Below, in pieces: positions 1-5,324 of a stretch of DNA of 8,788 nucleotides. The DNA lies in the NCBI GenBank assembly GCA_902462035.1, contig CABQAC010000073.1, positions 1 through 8,788 of the forward strand, in the 5' to 3' direction. Position numbers and translations under genes: made by a program. Numbering within the stretch: the stretch's first letter is position 1; the number at the start of each line of letters is the position of its first letter. The notes beneath the pieces were generated by a model. That model worked only from the letters and a program-made list of their open reading frames with translations. It was not told the origin of the DNA and searched no databases. Source of the stretch: an uncultured Eubacteriales bacterium (GTDB lineage Bacteria > Bacillota > Clostridia > Oscillospirales > Acutalibacteraceae).

Positions 1-1109
1 ACCTTCATGCACGGGAACCCCGATTGTTCGAGCAGCTTGCGCACCGCCGGGGTGACGGCGCCCAAATCCTCGGCCACAATCCGGCATTCGCCGGCCGCCT
101 GGCGGATGGCGTCGGTCAGCTTTTTCCCCGGCCCAGGCCGCCATTGGCCGCCCTCCGCCGTCTGGTTTCCAGCCGGGATATCATAATACCGGCTAATGCC
201 GATAAAATGGTCGATCCGCAGCACGTCGAACCGTGAAGCCGCCGCCGCGATGCGCTCCTTCCACCAGCCAAAACCGTCCTGCTCCATCTTGGCCCAATCG
301 TACAACGGGTTCCCCCACAGCTGGCCTGTTTCGCTGAACGCGTCCGGCGGAACACCCGCCACGCCAATGGGCCGGCGGGCAGCATCCAATTGAAACAGCC
401 CGGGGTTCGCCCACACATCCGCGCTGTCCAGCGCCACATAGATGGGCAGATCCCCCATGATGGAAATCCCCTTGTCGGCCGCATACCGTTTGACGCTTTC
501 CCATTGGCGGAAAAAACGGTATTGGCAGAACTTCCAAAAATCCGTCTCCCGCGCAAGCGCATCCCTCTGCCGCCGCAGCGCATCCGGGTCCCGCATCCGC
601 AGCGGTTCCTCCCAAAGCAACCACTCCCGGTATCCGTTTTGCTCCTTTAATGCCATATAAAGGGCATAATCTTCCAGCCAGCCCTGGTTTTCCCGGCAAA
701 ACCGGCGGTATTCCCCCTCCTTTTGGTGGCCGCTTCGCTCGAAAGCGGCGCGCAGAACCTGGAACCGGTGGTCAAACAGCGCTTTATAATCCACCCTGTC
801 TTCCTGTTCCCCCCAGTGGATCGCCTCGATTTCCCGCCGCTGGAGCAGCCCTTCCGCTGCAAGCTCCGCCAGGTCGATCAAATACGGATTGCCCGCAAAG
901 GTGGAAAAGGATTGGTAGGGGCTGTCCCCAAAACTGGTAGGCCCCAACGGCAGCACCTGCCAGTACCGCTGGCCCGCCTGCTCCAAAAAGTCGATAAAAG
1001 TCCTGGCTTCCCGCCCTAAAGTCCCGATTCCATAAGGCGAGGGCAAACTAAACACCGGAAGCAGCACCCCAGCGCCCCGTTCCAGCGGCTGTTGTTTTTG
1101 CAGCGACAT
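1..1109 (-). CDS. malQ: 4-alpha-glucanotransferase (amylomaltase), GH77, C-terminus cut by window edge
   Basis: The minus strand reads without interruption from an ATG at 1109 to base 1, giving 369 complete codons; roughly the last quarter of the protein (family about 500 aa) lies outside the window. MalQ is a cytoplasmic enzyme that transfers 1,4-alpha-glucan segments between malto-oligosaccharides and releases glucose. Visible family marks are the N-terminal GAGVLLPVFSLPSPYGIGTLG (residues 12-32), the WQVLPLGPTSFGDSPYQSFS block (50-69), GDLPIYVALDSADVW (219-233), the nucleophile Asp300 in LRIDHF and the acid/base Glu347 in AEDLG. The third catalytic Asp would be beyond base 1. An in-frame ATG at 1121 is possible, but it sits directly against the GGAAAGGA ribosome site; that site is about 11 nt from the ATG at 1109, so I prefer 1109. 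The gene is monocistronic at its 5' end, with its own promoter at 1154-1182. Identification is firm. Confidence 0.95.
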   Translation of the reverse strand, partial: MSLQKQQPLERGAGVLLPVFSLPSPYGIGTLGREARTFIDFLEQAGQRYWQVLPLGPTSFGDSPYQSFSTFAGNPYLIDLAELAAEGLLQRREIEAIHWGEQEDRVDYKALFDHRFQVLRAAFERSGHQKEGEYRRFCRENQGWLEDYALYMALKEQNGYREWLLWEEPLRMRDPDALRRQRDALARETDFWKFCQYRFFRQWESVKRYAADKGISIMGDLPIYVALDSADVWANPGLFQLDAARRPIGVAGVPPDAFSETGQLWGNPLYDWAKMEQDGFGWWKERIAAAASRFDVLRIDHFIGISRYYDIPAGNQTAEGGQWRPGPGKKLTDAIRQAAGECRIVAEDLGAVTPAVRKLLEQSGFPCMK

Positions 1110-1153
1110 CTGGCTACGCATCCTTTCCGCTATTTGATCACTTTCGGACTTTC

Positions 1154-1182
1154 ATCTTACTATCGCGCCGGGCATCTGTCAA
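1154..1182 (-). promoter_or_regulatory. sigma-A type promoter for malQ
   Basis: On the minus strand there is a perfect -35 TTGACA (1177-1182), a 17-bp spacer and a -10 TAAGAT (1154-1159). Transcription would start near 1147, leaving a leader of about 38 nt before the ATG at 1109. Just downstream of the -10 is a direct repeat of GAAAGT, with copies at 1148-1153 and 1140-1145. Confidence 0.7.
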
Positions 1183-1272
1183 CCTCCGGCACCGGCCGCA
1201 TCCGCCTAAGGGGTCAGCTGTTTTATCATAGCGCGGTTCGGCATCAAACTTTCGCAAATAAAATAGACGAAC

Positions 1273-1300
1273 AAAAAGCGGGGCGCAGGCCCCGCTTTTT
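1273..1300 (-). terminator. Rho-independent terminator of the solute-binding protein gene
   Basis: A perfect 12-bp stem (A5-GCGGGGC against GCCCCGC-T5) with a 4-nt loop at 1285-1288 begins 8 nt beyond the stop codon of the 1309-2103 gene. Read on the minus strand it ends in five Ts. The hairpin is symmetrical and could also stop transcription in the other direction. Confidence 0.9.
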
Positions 1301-1308
1301 ACCGCATC

Positions 1309-2103
1309 TTATTTGACCGTAATCTCCTTGGGTACGTAACGATTGACAATTTCTTCGTATTTCCCGTTATCCTTGATATTGCGCAGCCCCTGGTTAAATT
1401 TCTTCAACAGATCGCCGCGGGTTCCCTTGGCGACCGCAAAGGCAAACTGGCTCCGGGCGACGGTTTGGCTGCCCACGGTTTTCAGGTTTTTGCCCATGGC
1501 AATTTGGCCGGCCAACACGGCATACTCCTCCCAACACGCGTCGCATTCGCCGTTTAGCACCGCGTCGTGCACCTGCCCGGCGGTATCGAAAGCGACGATT
1601 CCAAACCGGTATGTATCCCGCAGTTCCTGGGCGTAAAGTTCCGCCTGGGTGGATTTTTGTACCGCCACCTTCTTTTGGTCCAGCGCCGCGTAATCGGTTA
1701 TATCGGCATTGTCCTGGCGCACAGCCAGAATTAGACCGGAATGATAATATGGGTCGGAAAAATCATAATTGAGCTTTCGTTTGTCCGAAACCGACAACGC
1801 GGCCATCATGCCGTCCGCCTGGCCGGCCGCCACCGTTTGCAGCCCGGTATTAAAGCCCATAACCGTTACCTGAATGGTTAACCCTTGGTCGTCGGCAATG
1901 GCCTGCAGCAGCTCCATGTCCATTCCAGTGACCGTGCCGTCCGCACAGGCGTATTCAAAGGGCGGGTAATCATCCGTGGTCACAATTTGGAAGGTCCCTT
2001 GCAGTGCTGTTTCGCTGGCCCCGTCTTTTGAACAGGCGGGCATGAAAAAAACCAGGCAAACGCAGAGCAAACCGCTCCACACCGCCCGCCACCCCTTTTT
2101 CAT
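1309..2103 (-). CDS. ABC transporter solute-binding lipoprotein, amino-acid type (SBP family 3)
   Basis: This is a 264-residue extracellular binding protein tethered to the membrane by lipid. Residues 1-24 form a lipoprotein signal: MKKGWR, a hydrophobic stretch (8-21), then the lipobox-like MPAC with Cys24 as the acylated residue. The rest matches bacterial SBP family 3 (PF00497): TTDDYPPFEY (42-51), G-x-D-M-E-L-L (60-66), AAGQADGMMAALSVSDKRK (92-110), and FSDPYY (115-120). Arg109 is at the place where this family uses an Arg to hold the ligand carboxylate. In the second lobe, the Asp that usually binds the amino group appears to be replaced by Glu193 (CDACWEE, 187-193), so substrate prediction beyond 'amino acid or similar polar solute' is unsafe. 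No permease or ATPase gene is adjacent. The ATG at 2103 has a GAGAGGAAG ribosome site (2110-2118). It forms its own unit with promoter 2133-2161 and terminator 1273-1300. Confidence 0.88.
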   Translation of the reverse strand: MKKGWRAVWSGLLCVCLVFFMPACSKDGASETALQGTFQIVTTDDYPPFEYACADGTVTGMDMELLQAIADDQGLTIQVTVMGFNTGLQTVAAGQADGMMAALSVSDKRKLNYDFSDPYYHSGLILAVRQDNADITDYAALDQKKVAVQKSTQAELYAQELRDTYRFGIVAFDTAGQVHDAVLNGECDACWEEYAVLAGQIAMGKNLKTVGSQTVARSQFAFAVAKGTRGDLLKKFNQGLRNIKDNGKYEEIVNRYVPKEITVK

Positions 2104-2132
2104 AAAAAACTTCCTCTCACCTTAATGGGTTT

Positions 2133-2161
2133 ATCTTAACACATTTTGTATTTTTATACAA
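2133..2161 (-). promoter_or_regulatory. Putative promoter for the solute-binding protein gene, overlapped by a palindrome
   Basis: On the minus strand a weak -35 TTGTAT (2156-2161), a 17-bp spacer and -10 TAAGAT (2133-2138) precede the gene by about 30 nt. The -35 is one arm of a perfect inverted repeat, TTGTAT-4 nt-ATACAA, at 2146-2161. This could be a repressor or activator site. The hexamer match is only moderate, so the exact promoter is uncertain. Confidence 0.5.
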
Positions 2162-2214
2162 TCTATTTTGTGCAATTTGCTTTTAATTTTTTCCTTATTT
2201 ATACCAAGATAAGG

Positions 2215-2249
2215 AAAAAGCCGGTTATGTTTTCCATAACCGGCTTTTT
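2215..2249 (-). terminator. Rho-independent terminator of the arabinofuranosidase operon
   Basis: A perfect 15-bp stem (2215-2229 pairs with 2235-2249) with a 5-nt loop, containing GCCGGTTATG and flanked by A5/T5, starts 10 nt past the stop of the 2260-2511 gene. Read on the minus strand it ends in TTTTT. The symmetrical flanks make it potentially bidirectional. Confidence 0.92.
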
Positions 2250-2259
2250 GATCTGATTT

Positions 2260-2511
2260 TTACCACTTGGGATTGGGGTCGGGGCAGCGCTGGCTGCGTT
2301 TGACCGCCCGTACTTCCACAAAACAGCCGCACCGCCGGCACATCCCGTTGATCAGGTTGCCGCACGATTTGCAGCAGTCCAAACGGCGCGCGTACTCTTC
2401 TTCGGGGGTGCGTTCTTCCCCCTGAATGCTTTGAATGTACGCGTAAATACTGTCGAAATATTCGTCCCGTGTCATGTCCTTAAGCAGGCAGCGCCTGCAA
2501 ACAGGTTCCAT
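2260..2511 (-). CDS. Small cysteine-rich protein, DUF6171-like putative zinc-binding protein
   Basis: An 83-residue protein with nine cysteines: CRRC at 5-8, C46-C47-x2-C50, CRRCGC at 58-63 and C76. The pairs spaced as C-x2-C suggest one or two zinc ribbons. The pattern CxRCLL near the start, a Tyr-rich helix (about 15-40), NGMCRRCGCFVEVRA (55-69) and a C-terminal CP....PKW is what I recall of the DUF6171 family in Firmicutes; its function is unknown to me. The ATG at 2511 lies one base after the TAA of the arabinofuranosidase gene. No good ribosome site is seen, so translation is probably coupled to the upstream gene. A TTG at 2526 in the same frame would add five residues; I prefer the ATG because the conserved cysteines follow it directly. 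It is last in the operon and is followed by the terminator at 2215-2249. Confidence 0.82.
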   Translation of the reverse strand: MEPVCRRCLLKDMTRDEYFDSIYAYIQSIQGEERTPEEEYARRLDCCKSCGNLINGMCRRCGCFVEVRAVKRSQRCPDPNPKW

Positions 2512-2512
2512 T

Positions 2513-3988
2513 TTACCGGATTTCAATGGCCATCACGCTGCAGGGCGGAATCTGAAAGCGGATGGAATCCCCATCCATGGAAACACCGTCGAACGGTTGA
2601 ATGGTCACCGCGTCTGGCTGGTCGAAGGTGTTGTGGGCGTCCATAGCGCCGGTCAGGATATTCGCGGAAACCGCCTGCGCCTTTTTGCCCACCAGGGTGG
2701 TATCCACATCGATGGCCTGGTCCAGGGACAGGTTGGCCAAGGTGACGTGCAGATTGCCCGCCGCGTCCTCGGATACCGACTGGTGCAGAGCGGGCACCGT
2801 ATACGCCCCTTCCCCCGCCTGCCCGGCATCGAGATAGCTTTCGATCAGGGTGGCGTCCTGGTGAACCTTATACAGGTCGAATACATGGTAGGTGGGGGTC
2901 AGCGCCATCCGCTCCCCTTCGGTCAGGATGACCGCCTGCAGCACATTAACCATCTGGGCGATATTGGCCATCACCACACGGTCGCTGTGCTGGTTGAAAA
3001 TATTCAGGTTAACCGCAGCCGCCACCGCGTCCCGCATGGTGTTCTGCTGGTACAGGAATCCAGGGTTGGTGCCCGGCTCCACATTGTACCAGGTACCCCA
3101 TTCGTCCACCAGCAGGCCCACCCGTTTTTCGGGATCGTACCGGTCCATAATTTTACCGTGGTTTTCCACCAGTTCTTCCATTTTGAGGGTATTCTTCATG
3201 GTGAAATACCAATCATTGGCATCAAATTTGGTGGCGCTTCCGCTGACATCCGGACGGTTTTTCAAGAAGGTGTAATAATGCAGGGAAATACCGTCCAGGT
3301 ATTTGCCCGCGATATTCATCAAGGTGTCGGTCCATTCGTAATTATTCGAGTTGGGACCGCAGGCGATGCGATAAATTTTATTGTCCCCGTAATTGCGGAC
3401 GTAGGTTTGGTACCGGCGGTATTCGTCGGCGTAATAAGAGGGGCGCATGTTGCCGCCGCAGCCCCAGTTTTCATTGCCCACACAAAAATACTTCAGCTTC
3501 CAAGGGGCTTCGCTGCCGTTTTTCCGGCGCAGCTCCGCCATGGGAGAAAGACCGTCGAAGGTCATATATTCCACCCATTCGGACATTTCCTGCACCGTGC
3601 CGCTGCCCAGGTTGCCGTTGACATAAGGCTCGCAGCCGATCTGCCGGCAAAGCTCCATAAATTCGTGGGTACCAAAGCTGTTGTCCTCTACCACGCCGCC
3701 CCAGTGGGTATTGATCATCTTTTTGCGCTGGGAAGGGTCGCCGATGCCGTCTTTCCAGTGGTATTCGTCGGCAAAGCAGCCGCCCGGCCAGCGCAGTACC
3801 GGTACTTTAATATGCCGCAGGGCTTCCACCACGTCGTTGCGCATACCGTTGGTGTTGGGGATGGGCGAATCCTTGCCTACAAAAAGGCCTTCGTAAATGC
3901 ACCGTCCCAAATGCTCGGAAAAATGGCCGTAGATGTTGCGGTTGATCTTGCTTTTTTTGTTGTGCGCGTTAATGACCAGCTTGTTCAT
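2513..3988 (-). CDS. abfA: alpha-L-arabinofuranosidase, GH51
   Basis: This 491-residue enzyme hydrolyses non-reducing alpha-L-arabinofuranosyl ends of arabino- and arabinoxylo-oligosaccharides. Length and order of motifs match bacterial intracellular GH51 enzymes: NIYGHFSEHLGRCIYEG (18-34), VLRWPGGCFADEYHWKDGIG (64-83), FGTHEFMELC (105-114), YVNGNLGSGT (122-131), acid/base Glu173 in GNENWGCGG, ISLHYYT (234-240), nucleophile Glu296 in LLVDEWGTWY, and the C-terminal beta domain (about 365-491, TPTYHVFDLYKVH at 364-376). There is no signal peptide, so the enzyme is cytoplasmic and its substrate must be imported by transporters not in this window. The ATG at 3988 has a strong AAGGAG site (3997-4002) 8 nt upstream. 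It is first of a two-gene operon with the cysteine-rich protein and faces the ArsR-type regulator gene across a shared intergenic region. Catalytic residues are intact. The family is certain; symbol abfA is by homology. Confidence 0.96.
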   Translation of the reverse strand: MNKLVINAHNKKSKINRNIYGHFSEHLGRCIYEGLFVGKDSPIPNTNGMRNDVVEALRHIKVPVLRWPGGCFADEYHWKDGIGDPSQRKKMINTHWGGVVEDNSFGTHEFMELCRQIGCEPYVNGNLGSGTVQEMSEWVEYMTFDGLSPMAELRRKNGSEAPWKLKYFCVGNENWGCGGNMRPSYYADEYRRYQTYVRNYGDNKIYRIACGPNSNNYEWTDTLMNIAGKYLDGISLHYYTFLKNRPDVSGSATKFDANDWYFTMKNTLKMEELVENHGKIMDRYDPEKRVGLLVDEWGTWYNVEPGTNPGFLYQQNTMRDAVAAAVNLNIFNQHSDRVVMANIAQMVNVLQAVILTEGERMALTPTYHVFDLYKVHQDATLIESYLDAGQAGEGAYTVPALHQSVSEDAAGNLHVTLANLSLDQAIDVDTTLVGKKAQAVSANILTGAMDAHNTFDQPDAVTIQPFDGVSMDGDSIRFQIPPCSVMAIEIR

Positions 3989-4003
3989 GATTTTCGCTCC
4001 TTT

Positions 4004-4027
4004 TTATTTCATTTTTTTATGAAATAA
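4004..4027. promoter_or_regulatory. Inverted repeat in the abfA leader
   Basis: Perfect 9-bp arms TTATTTCAT and ATGAAATAA separated by six Ts lie directly upstream of the abfA ribosome site (3997-4002) and downstream of the predicted start of transcription. It could be an operator or a weak AU hairpin in the leader RNA. No experiment is implied. Confidence 0.4.
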
Positions 4028-4039
4028 TAAACTGTTTAT
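4027..4039. promoter_or_regulatory. Candidate operator palindrome downstream of the abfA promoter
   Basis: ATAAAC-T-GTTTAT is a perfect 13-bp palindrome roughly 8-20 nt downstream of the predicted abfA transcription start. It is placed where a bound repressor would block elongation. It shares a TA(A/T)AC half-site with the palindrome over the regulator's own -10 (4142-4155), so both may be sites for the ArsR-type regulator. This is inference. Confidence 0.4.
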
Positions 4040-4053
4040 ATCATTTATCTTGA

Positions 4054-4082
4054 ATTTTATCATATGTTGCCCCATTCGTCAA
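4054..4082 (-). promoter_or_regulatory. sigma-A type promoter for the abfA operon
   Basis: Minus strand: -35 TTGACG (4077-4082), a 17-bp spacer and -10 TAAAAT (4054-4059), each matching five of six consensus bases. The start would be near 4047, giving a leader of about 59 nt that contains the two palindromes at 4004-4039. Confidence 0.72.
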
Positions 4083-4127
4083 CAGAGGAATCCAGATCCT
4101 TGGAAACAATGAGCATTTTATTCATAT

Positions 4128-4156
4128 TTGACTTTATTATTTTATACCAGTATAAT
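4128..4156 (+). promoter_or_regulatory. sigma-A type promoter for the ArsR-type regulator
   Basis: Plus strand: -35 TTGACT (4128-4133), a 17-bp spacer and a perfect -10 TATAAT (4151-4156). The start would be near 4163, about 30 nt before the ATG at 4193. This start also rules out the longer open frame that begins at 4064. The -10 is overlapped by the palindrome at 4142-4155. Confidence 0.78.
4142..4155. promoter_or_regulatory. Candidate autoregulatory operator over the regulator's -10
   Basis: TTATAC-CA-GTATAA is a perfect 14-bp inverted repeat covering most of the TATAAT box of the regulator promoter. A protein bound there would exclude RNA polymerase, as in negative autoregulation, which is common for ArsR-family genes. 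The half-site resembles that at 4027-4039, but the spacing differs by one base. Confidence 0.42.
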
Positions 4157-4177
4157 ATCAAACATAACAATCCGAGG

Positions 4178-4184
4178 AAGGAGG
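4178..4184 (+). promoter_or_regulatory. Ribosome binding site deciding the regulator start
   Basis: AAGGAGG lies 8 nt before the ATG at 4193. The in-frame ATG at 4064 has no such site and lies upstream of the promoter, so the 43 extra residues it would add are not real. Confidence 0.88.
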
Positions 4185-4192
4185 AACCGCTT

Positions 4193-5107
4193 ATGTTGCA
4201 ATTTGGGACCATGCGCGACGCGCTGCCGGTTTTCAAGGCGCTGGGTGCGGAATCCCGTGTCCGGATTTTAGAAATACTTTACCGCGAGGGAAACAAAAAT
4301 TTGAATGACCTGGCGGTCATGCTGGGCATGACAAACAGCGCCGTCTCGCTGCATGTAGGCAAGCTGGAACAGGCCGGGCTGATCGAAATCCGCTCCCTGC
4401 CCGGCAGGCACGGCGCCATGAAGCTTTGCCGCCCGGTGCACGACAAGCTGCTGGTCGACCTGGCGCCCCCGGCCCAGGAACGCGCCTATTGCGACGAAAT
4501 CCAGATCGGCCACTACACCCGTTGCGAGGCCGCCCCCACCTGCGGCTTGGCTTGTCCCAACGGCATCATCGGCGAACTGGACGATCCCCGGTATTTCGCC
4601 TTTCCCCAGCGGTTCGACGCCCAGATTTTATGGTTCTCCACCGGCTTTGTGGAATACAGCCTTCCGAACAATTTGCGGGCCGGCGAGCGTCCCACCGCGC
4701 TGTCCATCTCGATGGAATTATCCTCCGAAGCGCCCGGACACTGCGACGACTACCCGTCGGACATCCATTTTTCGATCAACGGCATCCCGTTGGGCTATTG
4801 GGTCAGCCCTGGGGATTTCGGCGGGCGCCGGGGCCGGTTCGGCCCCGATTGGTGGGGCGACGGCCTGAACCAATACGGGCTGCTGAAAAGCCTGATCGTA
4901 AACCGCGACGGCACCTTTATCGACGGCAGCTGCCGGATTGGCGACATAACCGTCGACGATTTGCATCTGGACTACAACGCTTCCCTAACCCTGCGCCTCG
5001 CCGTGCCGCCCGATACCCGCAATCCCGGCGGCTTGACGCTGTTTGGCGTGGGGTTTGGCGATTACAACCAGCCCATCCGTGTCAAAATGAGTTACGAGGA
5101 AGCGTAG
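4193..5107 (+). CDS. ArsR-type winged-helix regulator with a C-terminal putative ligand-binding domain
   Basis: This 304-residue protein starts with an ArsR/HTH_5-like winged helix (about 8-85): FKALGAESRVRILEILY (14-30), the helix-turn-helix LNDLAVMLGMTNSAVSLHVGKL (37-58) and a wing around 65-78. Classical ArsR proteins end near residue 100; here about 200 more residues follow. That part begins with HYTRCEAAPTCGLACPNGIIGELDD (107-131) and continues with SEAPGH..YPSDIHFSINGIPLGYW (178-203), PGDFGGRRGRFGPDWWGDGLNQYGLL (206-231) and GGLTLFGVGFGDYNQPI (279-295). It is rich in Gly, Trp, Tyr and predicted beta strands. I recall similar HTH fusions in Clostridia and Paenibacillus but know no characterised function. 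Because it is divergent from a GH51 gene, I infer control of arabinofuranosidase expression, with the C-terminal domain sensing arabinose or its oligosaccharides. Cysteines (79, 100, 111, 117, 121, 184, 247) leave a metal or redox role open. The gene ends at a strong terminator. Confidence 0.85.
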   Translation: MLQFGTMRDALPVFKALGAESRVRILEILYREGNKNLNDLAVMLGMTNSAVSLHVGKLEQAGLIEIRSLPGRHGAMKLCRPVHDKLLVDLAPPAQERAYCDEIQIGHYTRCEAAPTCGLACPNGIIGELDDPRYFAFPQRFDAQILWFSTGFVEYSLPNNLRAGERPTALSISMELSSEAPGHCDDYPSDIHFSINGIPLGYWVSPGDFGGRRGRFGPDWWGDGLNQYGLLKSLIVNRDGTFIDGSCRIGDITVDDLHLDYNASLTLRLAVPPDTRNPGGLTLFGVGFGDYNQPIRVKMSYEEA

Positions 5108-5125
5108 CCTTCCGCAAAACAACAA

Positions 5126-5166
5126 AGCATCCGTATGGTTCTAACCATACGGATGCTGATTTTTTA
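5126..5166 (+). terminator. Strong terminator between convergent regulator and CapA-type genes
   Basis: Perfect 15-bp arms (5126-5140 and 5143-5157) separated by 2 nt, including ATCCGTATGGTT, are followed by GATTTTTT. The hairpin begins 18 nt after the regulator stop. On the minus strand the hairpin is followed by TTTGTTGTTTT, so it may also end the convergent transcript from 5325-6758. Confidence 0.9.
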
Positions 5167-5324
5167 TATCATGTTTTTCATACTAACCGGCGAAAAACCA
5201 GCCGGCCATGGCGAACAGTCTTTTTGCCATGGCATGCGTATCAACGGCGGTATTCTTCGTTTCGAATGCTGGTTTGCTCCGCGGTCGATGCTGTTTGATG
5301 AATCTCAGCGGGCGCGGGCGCTTG
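5167..5324. other. Intergenic spacer with short inverted repeats, no gene seen
   Basis: No credible coding frame or RNA gene is visible. It holds CCGGC/GCCGG (5187-5191 and 5201-5205) and two copies of the self-complementary GCCATGGC (5205-5212 and 5226-5233), which can pair with each other. No clear T-tract follows on the minus strand, so the end of the CapA-type transcript is likely the hairpin at 5126-5157. Confidence 0.5.

Noticed and set aside
116..699. Two minus-strand frames overlapping malQ (155 and 168 codons)
   Set aside because: The third minus-strand frame carries the complete GH77 motif set from 1109 to the edge, so these are shadows.
1110..1272. Catabolite-repression (cre) operator near the malQ promoter
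   Set aside because: I looked for the TGNAANCG...CA pattern on both strands here and in the abfA intergenic region and found no acceptable match.
2474..4027. A 517-codon open frame on the plus strand antisense to abfA
   Set aside because: It is the mirror of the GH51 gene, whose catalytic motifs are intact on the minus strand. The antisense translation shows no recognisable domain and has no ribosome site; such frames are common opposite GC-biased genes.
4426..5298. A 290-codon plus-strand frame inside the regulator gene
   Set aside because: It is a shifted frame of 4193-5107 with an Arg/Pro-rich composition typical of out-of-frame reading, and it runs through the terminator hairpin.
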